From: Thiohalocapsa sp. ML1 | GTDB lineage: Bacteria > Pseudomonadota > Gammaproteobacteria > Chromatiales > Chromatiaceae | Length of the DNA stretch: 64,000 nucleotides | Assembly (NCBI RefSeq): GCF_001469165.1 | Contig: NZ_JABX01000003.1 | Location: 124,001 to 188,000 of the forward strand | Reading direction: 5' to 3' | In this document: positions 1-8,447 of the stretch, piece after piece | How positions within the stretch are numbered: position 1 is the first letter of the stretch | Layout: the number at the start of each line of letters is the position of its first letter | Translations under genes and position numbers: made by a program | The notes under the pieces: model-generated | What the model saw: only the letters and a program-made list of their open reading frames with translations | The model's database searches: none | Told to the model about the DNA's origin: nothing

Positions 1-999
1 ATCGGCCACTGCCTTCAGCAGATCCTCGGTGGTGCGCGCCTGGAAGTTCGACACGCGCACGTAGCCGTAGCCGGGCTCCAGCGTGCGACTCTTGACGCTC
101 GCGACCTTGATCACGTCGCGCACGATGGTGATCTTGAGCGGGTTGCCCTCGTCCTCGCGCACGACGGTGAGCTCGATCTCCGAGCCGGGCTTGCCGCGCA
201 TCATGGTCACGGCCTCGCTCAGGCTCAGGCCCTTCACGGGCTTGCCGTCGATGCGCACAATGAGGTCCCCCGCCTGCATGCCGGCGCGCTGCGCCGGGGT
301 ATCGTCGATGGGCGCGATGACCTTCACGAAGCCGTCGTCCATGCCCACCTCAATGCCCAGGCCGCCGAACTCGCCGGTGGTGCCGACGCGTAGCTCCCGG
401 TAGGCGTCGGTATCCAGGTAAGAAGAGTGCGGGTCGAGCCCGCCGAGCATGCCGCGGATCGCGCTGGCGAGCAGCTCGCGGTCATCGACATCCTCGACAT
501 AGTCGCTCTTGATGCGGCCGAACACCTCGGCGAAGGTGCGCAGGTCGTCCAGCGGCAGACTGTCCTGCTCTGGCTGTTCTTCGCGCTCGCTCGGCGTTTC
601 GGCGACCGCGTCGGCATCAACCGGGTCCTCTTGCGCGTCCGGGGCGCCGCCGCCGTCTTCGGCCGGGGCGCCTTGCTGCTCCGGCTGTTCGGTGACGGCG
701 GGAGCCTCGGTGCCGGGAGCCTCCGGTTGCGCGTCCGGGGCGGCGCCGCCGTCTTCGGCCGGGGCGCCCTGCTGCTCGGACTGTTCGGTGACGGCGGGCG
801 CCACGGTGCCAGGAGCCTCCGGTGCCGCGGCGGGCTCGGTCGCGGCAGGCAGCTCAACCGGCGGTGCCACAGGGGCGGGCGGCTGGTAGGGCTGGGTCGC
901 CGTGCCCGGCGGCTCCGCCTGCACGGCCAGGCCGAAGGCAAGTAGCGAAAACAGCAGGCCGAGGCTCGCGACCTTGGCCTGATGGGTAGCTTGGGACAT
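1..999 (-). CDS. ctpA: S41 family C-terminal processing peptidase, N-terminal part (runs off left edge)
   Basis: Periplasmic serine protease of the CtpA/Prc family, which trims proteins near their C-termini. Read on the minus strand from ATG at 999, it has a hydrophobic signal-like stretch (residues about 12-30), a long Pro/Ala/Glu-rich linker containing a 32-residue tandem repeat, the family N-terminal helical region (DDLRTFAEVF, LDPHSSYLD) and a PDZ domain (GELGGLGIEVG-like segment, then AGMQAGDLIVRIDGK). The Ser-Lys catalytic domain lies beyond the left edge. A second in-frame ATG lies 18 bases upstream (1017). It follows envC on the same strand, the order commonly seen in Gammaproteobacteria. 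The family call is firm; substrate unknown. Confidence 0.9.
   Translation of the reverse strand, partial: MSQATHQAKVASLGLLFSLLAFGLAVQAEPPGTATQPYQPPAPVAPPVELPAATEPAAAPEAPGTVAPAVTEQSEQQGAPAEDGGAAPDAQPEAPGTEAPAVTEQPEQQGAPAEDGGGAPDAQEDPVDADAVAETPSEREEQPEQDSLPLDDLRTFAEVFGRIKSDYVEDVDDRELLASAIRGMLGGLDPHSSYLDTDAYRELRVGTTGEFGGLGIEVGMDDGFVKVIAPIDDTPAQRAGMQAGDLIVRIDGKPVKGLSLSEAVTMMRGKPGSEIELTVVREDEGNPLKITIVRDVIKVASVKSRTLEPGYGYVRVSNFQARTTEDLLKAVAD
631..822. repeat. two 96-bp in-frame tandem repeats in the ctpA linker
   Basis: Two nearly identical 96-bp units (631-726 and 727-822) each encode 32 residues of the form APGTxAPAVTEQxEQQGAPAED plus a Gly/Ala/Pro/Asp tail. They lie between the signal peptide and the folded part of the protease, so they lengthen a flexible Pro/Ala/Glu-rich linker. 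Copy number probably varies by slippage or recombination. Confidence 0.85.
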
Positions 1000-1153
1000 G
1001 GGCGGTTCCGGGCGCATGGCGCGGTCAGATGGCTATGAGGTTCCGGGGTTGAGATTCTCGACGCTGCATGCTTGGCGAGCCGACCCGGATTGCGGATTAG
1101 AGGCGCCGGAGCGGCGCGCGTTCCGTCAGGGGCTCGACGCAGCCAACGGAAGC

Positions 1154-2521
1154 TCAGCCGGGCCCGGCGGCGAGCCAAGGCCGAGGGTTCAGGGAGCGCC
1201 CCTCGCGGCGAAGCGCGAAGTATAGCCGCCCGTTGGCGCCACTGCCGTTGTCGGTCTTTAGATCGGTGCCGGGGCCGGTGCCGGCAAGTGCGATCACGTC
1301 TCCGGGCCCGACCCATTCGCCGACCTCCTTCAACAGCGCTTGGTTGTGTCCGTAGAAGGTCATGTAGCCGTCGCCGTGATCGACGATCACCAGCAGCCCG
1401 AAGCCGCGCAGCCAGTCTGCATAGGCCACTTGGCCGTGGTGCACCGGGAACACCTCCCGGCCGGGCTCCACGGCAAACAGGATGCCGTCGGCATGCAGAT
1501 CTCCGGGTCTTGCGTTGCCGGCGTAAGCGCGCAGAATCGCCGAATCGGCGACCGGCCATGGCAGCTTGCCGTGACGGCGCGTGATCGGCTCCTGAGTGAT
1601 GGCGATCTCGTCGGCGATGCGCGCCCGGGCTCGCAGCTCCTCGACGAGCTTGCGCAGCGCCGCGGCGTTGGCGTCGAGCTCGGTGACGCGCGCTCGATCA
1701 TCAATGATGGCCTGTTCCAGATCGGCGACGACGGCGCCGCGGGCTGCACGCACCGCCTCCAGTGCCAGCCGCGTCTGGGCCTGCTCGGCGACCAGCCGCG
1801 CGAGCCGGTCCGCCTCCTTGCGCGCGGCGGCGCCGAGCTGCTCCAGCTCGGCCGCGAGCCGCGCGACCTCGCCCACGCGTGCCGCGCGCAGGCGCCCGAT
1901 CGCCCGGTAGTAGCCGAGCTGGCGCCCCGCCCGCGCCGGGTCCTGCTGGTTCAGCAAGAGCCGCAGCCGATCGCCCGGGCCCACCGCGTAGGCGGAGCGG
2001 ATCAGCGCCGCCAGGCGCGAGCGCGCATCGCTGAGATCGCCGCGGGTGGCATCGAGCCTGGTGCCGAGCGCGACGCCGCGCGCTTCCTGCTCGTCGCGCT
2101 CGGCGGCAAGCTCCCGCTCGGCGCGGGCCAGGGCCGCGATGTCGCGGTCGTTGCGCTCCAGCTCCGCGTACAGGGCAGCGCGGTATGCCTCCTGGTCCGT
2201 GAGCTGCGCACGGAGTGCTTCGAGCCGCTGCTCGGTGGCCGCGAGCTCCGCCTCCTGCATCGACAACCGCAGGTCGGGCGCGGGGGCGTCCGCGCTCGGC
2301 GCCTCGACCTCCAGCTCGTCATCCGAGAGGCCTTGGGCACCCGCCGCAAGCGCAACGAGCAGCAGCAGGGCGGCGGTGGTCGGCGCAAGCGGCCGCGCCG
2401 TGGCCTGGCCGCGAAGCCAGGCCGACAGGGGCGGCCGGACCCCAAGCGCCGGGCGGCGCAACAGCCCGCTCAAAGCGAATGGATCGCAACAGGCCGTGAT
2501 CGGAGCCCGTTGAAAGTCCAT
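1154..2521 (-). CDS. envC: EnvC-like murein hydrolase activator (coiled coil + LytM domain)
   Basis: About 455 aa. Periplasmic factor that activates cell-separation amidases at the septum. The N-terminus has a hydrophobic signal segment (LAPTTAALLLLVALAAGAQG), followed by a long Glu/Arg/Ala-rich coiled coil and a C-terminal LytM/peptidase M23-like domain with the typical stretches YADWLRGFGLLVIVDHGDGY, FYGHN and LYFALR. EnvC LytM domains are usually catalytically degenerate, and I do not see a full zinc-ligand set here either. The ATG at 2521 is chosen because it precedes the signal segment most directly; longer starts exist but would enter the divergent regulator gene. It lies 155 bases upstream of ctpA on the same strand, probably in one operon. 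Confidence 0.88.
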   Translation of the reverse strand: MDFQRAPITACCDPFALSGLLRRPALGVRPPLSAWLRGQATARPLAPTTAALLLLVALAAGAQGLSDDELEVEAPSADAPAPDLRLSMQEAELAATEQRLEALRAQLTDQEAYRAALYAELERNDRDIAALARAERELAAERDEQEARGVALGTRLDATRGDLSDARSRLAALIRSAYAVGPGDRLRLLLNQQDPARAGRQLGYYRAIGRLRAARVGEVARLAAELEQLGAAARKEADRLARLVAEQAQTRLALEAVRAARGAVVADLEQAIIDDRARVTELDANAAALRKLVEELRARARIADEIAITQEPITRRHGKLPWPVADSAILRAYAGNARPGDLHADGILFAVEPGREVFPVHHGQVAYADWLRGFGLLVIVDHGDGYMTFYGHNQALLKEVGEWVGPGDVIALAGTGPGTDLKTDNGSGANGRLYFALRREGRSLNPRPWLAAGPG

Positions 2522-2558
2522 TACCGTATGATGATGAATTGATATAAACTTCCGCGCC

Positions 2559-2918
2559 ATGACGCCCGACTTTACCGCATCCGCAACGCCTATCTTGAAC
2601 ACCGAGCGCAACGAGCTGGAGCTCTTTGCCGACGATGCCGACATCGAGCGCGCCTCGCGCTCGCTGAAGGCGATGTCGCACCCGCTGCGGCTCAAGATCC
2701 TTTGCACGCTTGGCGCAGAAGAGGTTAGCGTACAGGACATTGTCGAGCACGTCGGCACCTCGCAGAGCAATATCTCCCAGCACCTCGCGATCCTGCGGGA
2801 CAAGGGCATCCTGGCCTCGCGCAAAGACGCCAACCGCGTGTACTACCGCGTCGGCGACTCCCGTACCTTGCAGCTTATCGGCATGATGCGCGAGGTGTTT
2901 TGCCATCAGTCGCGCTGA
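2559..2918 (+). CDS. ArsR/SmtB-type winged-helix repressor with paired cysteines
   Basis: 119 aa. DNA-binding repressor of the ArsR fold: helix (SLKAMSHPLRLKILCTL), recognition region (TSQSNISQHLAILRDKGIL) and beta-wing (SRKDANRVYYRV). It lacks the metal-binding CxC motif of classical ArsR. It carries Cys49 in helix 2 and Cys115 in the last helix, 66 residues apart, the spacing I recall for the thiol-switch members SqrR, BigR and HlyU, which sense (per)sulfides or oxidants. It is divergent from envC and 133 bases upstream of a membrane rhodanese on the same strand, which fits sulfur-species sensing. The fold is certain; the ligand is inferred. Confidence 0.88.
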   Translation: MTPDFTASATPILNTERNELELFADDADIERASRSLKAMSHPLRLKILCTLGAEEVSVQDIVEHVGTSQSNISQHLAILRDKGILASRKDANRVYYRVGDSRTLQLIGMMREVFCHQSR

Positions 2919-3051
2919 TCGGTACGGCGGCGAACCTGTCGTCGCGCCGGTCCCCGCGGCCGACGTGACGCTGCCCCGGCGCATCTCTATACTCGCCCGT
3001 CTTTCGTCGTCGGGGGGCTAACGCCCTCCGCAGCTCCCGTCGGTGACATTG

Positions 3052-3474
3052 ATGCCAGAGATTCTCGTGTTCATGGGCGATCACTGGGTGCTGTTCATGG
3101 CACTCGGGGTGATCCTCGGACTCCTGACCTACAACCTGATCGTGGGCGAGAAGGGTTCGGTGGACCCGATGGCCGCCACCGCGCTGATCAATCAGCAGGA
3201 GGCCGTCGTCGTCGACGTCCGACCAGCGGCGGACTTCGCCAAGGGCCACATTCTGCACGCCACCAACATCCCGATGAACGGCTTCAAGAACCAAACGGCG
3301 ACCCTCGCGAAGTTCAAGGAGAAGCCTATCATCCTGGCCTGCCGCTCCGGCGCACAGTCTCAGGCCGCCTGCCAAGTGCTACGCAAGGCGGGCTTCTCCG
3401 CGGTCTACAACCTGAAGGGCGGGGTGCTCGCCTGGGAAAGCGCAAACCTGCCGCTGACCCGCAAGAAGCGCTGA
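3052..3474 (+). CDS. membrane-anchored rhodanese-like sulfurtransferase
   Basis: 140 aa from ATG 3052 (an in-frame GTG at 3043 is possible). One N-terminal transmembrane helix (about residues 10-30, VLFMALGVILGLLTYNLIV) is followed by a single rhodanese domain with the conserved DVRPAADFAKGHI segment and the active-site loop CRSGAQS (Cys97), which would carry the persulfide. Proteins of this type (YibN-like) often precede secB, as here. It sits between a probable thiol-responsive regulator and secB. The sulfur donor and acceptor are unknown. Confidence 0.9.
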   Translation: MPEILVFMGDHWVLFMALGVILGLLTYNLIVGEKGSVDPMAATALINQQEAVVVDVRPAADFAKGHILHATNIPMNGFKNQTATLAKFKEKPIILACRSGAQSQAACQVLRKAGFSAVYNLKGGVLAWESANLPLTRKKR

Positions 3475-3561
3475 GCTCGGATTACCCCGAACAGATTCCA
3501 CCGGCGAGCTGTGCCGGCGCACGGCCGCTGACCCCGACAGCAACTTTTGGAGCCGACACCG

Positions 3562-4041
3562 ATGGCCGAAGACACACAGCCGCCGGGCGCGGGCGAACGA
3601 CAATTCGCGCTGCGTACCATCTATCTGAAGGATCTCTCGTTTGAGTCTCCGAACGCACCCGCGGTCTTCCAGGGCGAATGGAAGCCAGAGACCTCGCTGC
3701 ACCTCGACATCAAAGTCAACAATTTGGATGCGGACACGCACGAGATTGTGTTGACCGTGACCGTCACCGCCAAGGCCGGCGACAACACGGCCTACCTGGT
3801 GGAAGTGCAACAGGCGGGGATCGTCAGTGCCCGCGGCTTCGAGCAGCAGGAATACGGGCCGCTGTTCTACGTCTACTGCCCGAGCATCCTGTTCCCCTAC
3901 GCGCGCCAGGCCGTCACCGACGTGGTCGGCAAGGGCGGCTTCCCGCAACTGATTCTTCAGCACGTCAACTTTGATGCCATCTACGCACAGAAGGTCGCAG
4001 AACAGGCCGGCGGCGGAGACCAACCCGCGACGACGCACTGA
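3562..4041 (+). CDS. secB: protein-export chaperone SecB
   Basis: 159 aa, close to the usual 155. Cytoplasmic tetrameric chaperone that keeps preproteins unfolded and delivers them to SecA. Typical segments are FALRTIYLKDLSFE near the N-terminus, EIVLTVTVTAK, and GFPQLILQHVNFDAIY near the C-terminus. ATG 3562 is chosen over the in-frame TTG at 3547 because a GGAG motif lies a suitable distance upstream. Followed by gpsA after 36 bases, a common gammaproteobacterial pairing. Confidence 0.96.
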   Translation: MAEDTQPPGAGERQFALRTIYLKDLSFESPNAPAVFQGEWKPETSLHLDIKVNNLDADTHEIVLTVTVTAKAGDNTAYLVEVQQAGIVSARGFEQQEYGPLFYVYCPSILFPYARQAVTDVVGKGGFPQLILQHVNFDAIYAQKVAEQAGGGDQPATTH

Positions 4042-4077
4042 GCCGCGGCGGGTCAGGGTGCGGGCGGGGTCAGAGCG

Positions 4078-5091
4078 TTGAGCAAGGTCGTACCAGAACG
4101 CGTTGCCATCCTGGGCGCGGGCTCATGGGGCACGGCGCTGGCCCTGCAGCTCTGCCGTAACGGTCACGCGGTGCGGCTCTGGGGCCACGATGCTTTGCAC
4201 ATCAGCGCGTTGCGCCACGACCGGGAGAATCGGGAGTTCCTGCCGGGCTTCGCCCTACCGGAGTCGATCACCGCGGTGGCCGAGCTTAGCGCGGCGCTCG
4301 ACGACGCAACCGCGGTGCTGGTGGTGGTTCCGAGCCAGTTCTTCAGTGCCGTGCTGCGGCAGCTCGCACCCCATCTGCCCCCGCAGCTCGGCATCGCTTG
4401 GGCGACGAAGGGCTTCGAGCCGGAGACGGCGCGCCTGCTGCACGAGGTTGCACTCGACCTACTCGGGCCGCGAGATCTTGGCATTCTGTCGGGTCCGAGC
4501 TTCGCCGCCGAGGTCGCGCGCGGCCTGCCGACGGCGATCACGGTCGCGGCGTCGAGCCCCGAATACGCCCAACGATTCGCGGACTTAGTGCGCGGCTCGC
4601 GGTTTCGCGCCTACACGCACGACGACCTCATCGGGGTCGAGGTGGGCGGCGCAGCTAAGAACGTCATAGCCATTGCCACCGGGATCGCCGATGGACTCGG
4701 CTTCGGCGCCAACACGCGGGCGGCGCTGATCACGCGGGGGCTCGCCGAGATCATTCGCCTAGGCGAAGCGCTCGGCGCACGGCGCGAGACCTTCATGGGT
4801 CTCGCCGGGCTCGGCGACCTCGTGCTGACCTGCACCGACAACCAGTCGCGCAATCGTCGGCTTGGGCTGGCGTTGGCGGAGGGACAGCCGGCCGCGCAGG
4901 CCATGGCGGCCATCGGCCAGGAGGTGGAGGGCGTCGTGACGGTGCGTGCGGTGCATGCGATGGCCGCGGCTCACGGCATCGATATGCCGATCTCCGCGCA
5001 GGTCCATGCGGTGCTCTACGAGGGCAGCACCCCCGCGGAGGCAACGCAGCGCTTACTGGAACGCGCGGGCAAGTCCGAGCTCGACGATTAA
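4078..5091 (+). CDS. gpsA: NAD(P)H-dependent glycerol-3-phosphate dehydrogenase
   Basis: 337 aa. Reduces dihydroxyacetone phosphate to sn-glycerol 3-phosphate for phospholipid synthesis. The N-terminal Rossmann motif GAGSWGTALA, the LSGPSFAAEVARGLPTA segment and the catalytic region GGAAKNVIAIATGIADGLGFG are all present. The start appears to be TTG at 4078. Same strand as secB. Its stop codon interlocks with the stop of convergent trmL (4-bp overlap, 5088-5091). Confidence 0.96.
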   Translation: MSKVVPERVAILGAGSWGTALALQLCRNGHAVRLWGHDALHISALRHDRENREFLPGFALPESITAVAELSAALDDATAVLVVVPSQFFSAVLRQLAPHLPPQLGIAWATKGFEPETARLLHEVALDLLGPRDLGILSGPSFAAEVARGLPTAITVAASSPEYAQRFADLVRGSRFRAYTHDDLIGVEVGGAAKNVIAIATGIADGLGFGANTRAALITRGLAEIIRLGEALGARRETFMGLAGLGDLVLTCTDNQSRNRRLGLALAEGQPAAQAMAAIGQEVEGVVTVRAVHAMAAAHGIDMPISAQVHAVLYEGSTPAEATQRLLERAGKSELDD

Positions 5092-5567
5092 GGGCTGTGC
5101 CGGCGCTCGGCACCGGCAAAGCCGCACTGTCGCCACGCCTCGTACACGACCACCGCTACGGCATTGGATAGGTTCAGGCTTCGGCTACCGGGGCGCATCG
5201 GTAGCCTGACGCGGTTGGCGTCTGGCAGCGCGTCAAGCATCGATTGCGGCAGACCCCGCGTTTCGGCACCGAAGAGTAAGGCATCGCCCGCGCCGTACGT
5301 GACATCGGCGTAGCATCCGCTCCCGCGCGTGCTGAATGCCAGGAGTCTCGACCAGCGCGCCGAATCACGGCAAGCGCCCAGCGTCGGATGCACCTCCACG
5401 CGCGCGTACTCGTGATAATCCAAGCCAGCGCGCCGTAGCCGCCGGTCGTCGAGATCGAAGCCGATGGGCTCGATCAGATGCAGTGTGGCGCCGGTGTTTG
5501 CGCAAAGTCGGATCACGTTCCCCGTGTTTGGGGGGATTTCCGGCTCATGGAGGATGACGTGGAACAT
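5088..5567 (-). CDS. trmL: tRNA (cytidine(34)-2'-O)-methyltransferase TrmL
   Basis: 159 aa. SPOUT-family enzyme that 2'-O-methylates the wobble base of leucine tRNAs. The start MFHVILHEPEIPPNTGNVIR is characteristic, and the knotted SAM-binding C-terminus contains LLFGAETRGLP and RSLNLSNAVAVVVYEAWRQ. ATG at 5567 gives the family length. Convergent with gpsA; the two TAA stops overlap on opposite strands. Confidence 0.95.
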   Translation of the reverse strand: MFHVILHEPEIPPNTGNVIRLCANTGATLHLIEPIGFDLDDRRLRRAGLDYHEYARVEVHPTLGACRDSARWSRLLAFSTRGSGCYADVTYGAGDALLFGAETRGLPQSMLDALPDANRVRLPMRPGSRSLNLSNAVAVVVYEAWRQCGFAGAERRHSP

Positions 5568-5754
5568 GCAACTGGGCGCTCGGGGTCGGCTGTCGAGCAC
5601 TCTGGTCGGTCTTTGACCGAGTGCCGGAAAACCATGATATATTAACAATTCTGCATATTCCGGACGGGACAGCCCCAAACCGCCTGCGCCGAGCGCACGC
5701 TCCAACGCTGCCCGTGACGGGGAGATCAACCGAGCACCCGAAGGGGGGACGAAC

Positions 5755-5979
5755 GTGAGCGACATCGAGGCGCTGAAGAAAGAAAAGCTGGACCTGATCG
5801 ACAAGATGCTGGAGCTGCAGAAGCAGTTCATGGAGTATGAGCACGAGAACGGCATCAGCGGCAAGGACTACTGGGCCTCCAGCGAGGGCCTTCTCGCGGG
5901 CTACCGGCAGGAGTATATGGACATGGCCAACCGCGTTGTGGACATCGCGCACGAGATCGTCGGCTCCAGCCGCCTTTGA
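5755..5979 (+). CDS. small acidic helical protein of unknown function
   Basis: 74 aa with a GTG start. Highly charged and predicted mostly helical (IEALKKEKLDLIDKMLELQKQF), with a second helix near QEYMDMANRVVDIAHEIV. No signal peptide or membrane segment. I do not recognise the family. Support for a real gene comes from the sensible composition, a purine-rich stretch (aagggggg) about 10-15 bases before the start, and a strong intrinsic terminator about 50 bases after the stop. It is divergent from trmL. Confidence 0.75.
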   Translation: MSDIEALKKEKLDLIDKMLELQKQFMEYEHENGISGKDYWASSEGLLAGYRQEYMDMANRVVDIAHEIVGSSRL

Positions 5980-6029
5980 GCACGAGCTGACGCGCTAAGT
6001 GCGGCGGTGCCCCGCCGCAGCGAGGAACG

Positions 6030-6064
6030 AAACCCCGCCTCGGTCTGCACCGGGCGGGGTTTTT
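6030..6064 (+). terminator. intrinsic terminator after the 74-aa gene
   Basis: GC-rich stem AACCCCGCC(T)CGG pairing with CCGGGCGGGGTT, followed by a run of T. A second, smaller hairpin (gcggcgg/ccgccgc) precedes it at about 6001-6018. It ends transcription of the small gene before the convergent kamA-type gene. Confidence 0.9.
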
Positions 6065-6140
6065 GCGTTTGCGGCTGGCAGCGTCGTCCCTGACGTCTGT
6101 TGGCGAGCGTCGTCGGTTAAGTCCGGGAGCTTCAGCGTCC

Positions 6141-7508
6141 CTATCCGGTCCAGCGCTCGCGATACTGGGCCTCGTAGAAGAACTCCCGTTCGCCAAAGGC
6201 GGGCTTCAAGTCATCGAGCCAGGTCGCGTCCGGATCAAATCGCGCGAAGAACGGGCGATGCACCCAGTCGGGATTGCGTCCCTGAAGGAAGCGAAGGACG
6301 AATACCTTCTCGCCGCCGATGTCGGCAACGCCGCTGATCTCCAGCTTTCCTGGGCCCGCGCTCATGCTCGGACCACGCGCGGACCGCGCAAGTCCCGAGA
6401 CCTGCTGAATCGCCTCGCGATAGATCTCCCAGGCACGCACCAGGGGCACCTTGAAATAATGGTGCGCGCCGGTGTCCCGCTCGACAAACATGTAGTAGGG
6501 CATGACGCCAAGCCGCACCTGTTCGCGCCAAAGCCGCGCCCAGGCATCCGGTTCGTCGTTGATGTGCGCGAGCAGCGGACCTTGAGCACGGATCTCGGCG
6601 CCGGTCGCGCGAATGCGCTCAATCGCCTGCTCGCAGATCTCGGTATCCAGCTCGCGCCAGTGATTGAAGTGGGCCATGACCGCGACGTGCTTACCCGCGG
6701 CAACGAGGCGCTCCAACAACGCGAGCAGACCGTCCGCGTCCGGGTCCGTGACGAAGCGATAGGGCCAGAACGAAAGCGCCTTGGTACCGAGGCGGATGGT
6801 CTGTACGTGCTCGAAGTCACGATGCAGCAAAGGCTGCAGATAGGCCTCGAGGTGGCGCGTCTTCATGACCATCGGGTCGCCACCGGTCAACAGCAGATCG
6901 GTTACGCAGCGTTGCTGGCGCAGATAGGCGTGCAGCCCTTGGGCCTCATTCGTTGCCATCCGCAGGGCCTTGTCGCCGATGAACTGCGCCCAGCGGAAAC
7001 AAAAACTGCAATAGGCGTGGCAGGTCTGCCCCTGGCTTGGAAAGAACAACAGGGTTTCTCGATACTTGTGCTGGATACCCGTGACAAGTTCTCCGCTGGG
7101 CAGACGCGGGACATTGAGCTCCCGCTGGCCGGCGGGGTGCGGGTTGAGCTCGTGCCGAATCCCACTCACCACGGCCTCGAGCTCGGCTGGGCCCGCATCG
7201 CGCCGCAATAGGTCGGCTACTCGCTCGAACTGCTCGGGGGCAAGCATCCCGATTTGCGGAAAGGTCAGTTGGAAGATGGGATCATCGGGGACGCGGGACC
7301 AGTCGATGAGTCGCTCAATGACGTACTCGTTGACGCGAAACGGCAGTACGGCGGACACCACTTTCATCGCGAACCGCTGCTCCGCGGGCAGATGCCGAAT
7401 GGCGGTGATGCGGTCTAGGTCGCGATGCGTATAAGCGCGGAATGGGCGTCCTTGCGCATGGGGATCTGCACCGATCGGGCGCGTCTGGAACAGATTGGTC
7501 GCAGTCAT
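6141..7508 (-). CDS. KamA family radical SAM protein (lysine 2,3-aminomutase-like)
   Basis: 455 aa. Radical SAM/PLP enzyme of the lysine 2,3-aminomutase family, which shifts an amino group between adjacent carbons. The 4Fe-4S motif is at Cys163, Cys167 and Cys170 (CHAYCSFC). SAM-binding TGGDPM follows (about residues 207-212), and a PGKLEI segment near the C-terminus holds the probable PLP lysine. It is longer than EpmB (about 340 aa), so a role in EF-P modification is unlikely. No adjacent acetyltransferase (AblB) is present to suggest N-acetyl-beta-lysine osmolyte synthesis. Substrate unknown. Confidence 0.87.
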   Translation of the reverse strand: MTATNLFQTRPIGADPHAQGRPFRAYTHRDLDRITAIRHLPAEQRFAMKVVSAVLPFRVNEYVIERLIDWSRVPDDPIFQLTFPQIGMLAPEQFERVADLLRRDAGPAELEAVVSGIRHELNPHPAGQRELNVPRLPSGELVTGIQHKYRETLLFFPSQGQTCHAYCSFCFRWAQFIGDKALRMATNEAQGLHAYLRQQRCVTDLLLTGGDPMVMKTRHLEAYLQPLLHRDFEHVQTIRLGTKALSFWPYRFVTDPDADGLLALLERLVAAGKHVAVMAHFNHWRELDTEICEQAIERIRATGAEIRAQGPLLAHINDEPDAWARLWREQVRLGVMPYYMFVERDTGAHHYFKVPLVRAWEIYREAIQQVSGLARSARGPSMSAGPGKLEISGVADIGGEKVFVLRFLQGRNPDWVHRPFFARFDPDATWLDDLKPAFGEREFFYEAQYRERWTG

Positions 7509-7937
7509 GGTCGTTCTCCTTCCTGCGTTGGCAGCTCTGCGTGATCCGCAGGCGTGCGTGCGCTGCTGGCGAGCACATGCGGAGGTCGGTGGCCAACGGC
7601 TTCGAAGTCAGGTGTTTCAGGAATCCGGCCGACGAGAGCCGCAAGACCCGCTGACCGGCGGGTACTGGCTAGCAGCGCAAGTTGCGTGTTGCGCGCCGGG
7701 CGCCACCGTGCGATGACGAGGAGCTCAACGCTTGGTGCGGCCCAGCACGTTAACACAGCCGGCGGAGGCAGCGACAGAGGGATATTCCCAAGGACGCGAG
7801 GCGGCGCCGCAGCGTGTCTACGCGACGAGGAAGGGCCGAGGGCCGAGGGCCGAGGGGAGCTCCCTTAGCCCTCGGCCCTCGGCCCTCAAGCGCCTTGTCG
7901 CCATGAGACTTGGCGCCGTCAAGGTTCCGTCATCCGG
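7509..7937. other. 429-bp intergenic region upstream of the KamA gene
   Basis: No convincing gene; the open frames here overlap each other and have skewed composition. It must hold the promoter of the KamA gene and contains the long GGGCCGA hairpin at 7832-7888. Confidence 0.6.
7832..7888. repeat. GGGCCGA-iterated hairpin element, copy 1
   Basis: Three tandem AGGGCCG units, a GGGAGCTCCC centre, then the complementary CTCGGCC units, so the whole stretch folds into one long stem. It lies 50 bases beyond the stop of the minus-strand gene ending at 7938. A second copy lies directly beyond the cydB stop (44551-44601). Confidence 0.8.
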
Positions 7938-8330
7938 TCACTTGCGCAGGTGGTGCTGGTACTTCGGCGTGCCATGCATCATCAGGCGGATGGCGCGGGC
8001 GCTCACGACCAATGGCGCGAGCCCTTGCAGGCGGAGGTCACAGCGGATCGAGCCACGGCTTTCCAGTGGCAGCGGGATCATGTCCCTGTAGGTGTAGATG
8101 TTGTCGTCAATGTCCCCGCCGGTACAGATCGCGGGGCCCGCGGGCAGCTCACCGTCGAGCTCGGGCGCCTCGAGCAGGAGATCACCAGCTTGCCACCACA
8201 GGGTGCGTTCAGCCGAGCCGGTCATGGTTTTGATGATGATGGCGCGTGAAAAATGGACGCTCAAGACGCCCGATTCCAGTTGAACGCCGCTGATCTCGGA
8301 GCCATCAAGCTGAATGCTGGTGCTGTCCAT
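7938..8330 (-). CDS. conserved-looking hypothetical protein
   Basis: 130 aa from ATG 8330. No signal peptide, membrane helix or recognised domain. Composition is that of a compact mixed alpha/beta soluble protein (SGVQLESGVLSVHFSRAIIIK; LWWQAGDLLLEAPELDG; IYTYRDMIPLPLE). A longer frame reaches 8405, but its extra N-terminus is Arg/Gln-rich and probably untranslated. It lies downstream of ntrBC on the same strand, 117 bases after ntrC, so it may be read from the same transcript. Confidence 0.7.
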   Translation of the reverse strand: MDSTSIQLDGSEISGVQLESGVLSVHFSRAIIIKTMTGSAERTLWWQAGDLLLEAPELDGELPAGPAICTGGDIDDNIYTYRDMIPLPLESRGSIRCDLRLQGLAPLVVSARAIRLMMHGTPKYQHHLRK

Positions 8331-8447
8331 GGGTTGCTTTCGGTGTTGCCTGGGCGGTGCTGGGGATCTGTCCTGCCTATGTCTTTGCCCCGCGGCCGCA
8401 ATCAATAGTCGCGGCGGGGGTCGAGCCCCACCGTTGGATGCCGGGGG

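Noticed and set aside
324-1559. Long minus-strand open frame across ctpA and envC
   Set aside because: Arg/Pro/Ser-rich composition and no domain; it is an out-of-frame shadow of two well-supported genes.
5555-5572. Possible third parS-like half site (GACGTGGAACA) at the start of trmL
   Set aside because: Only one arm matches parS; the other half is unrelated. The resemblance comes from the MFHV codons of TrmL.
6141-7508. EpmB (EF-P beta-lysylation) assignment for the KamA-type gene
   Set aside because: At 455 aa it is over 100 residues longer than EpmB, and no epmA or efp gene is adjacent.
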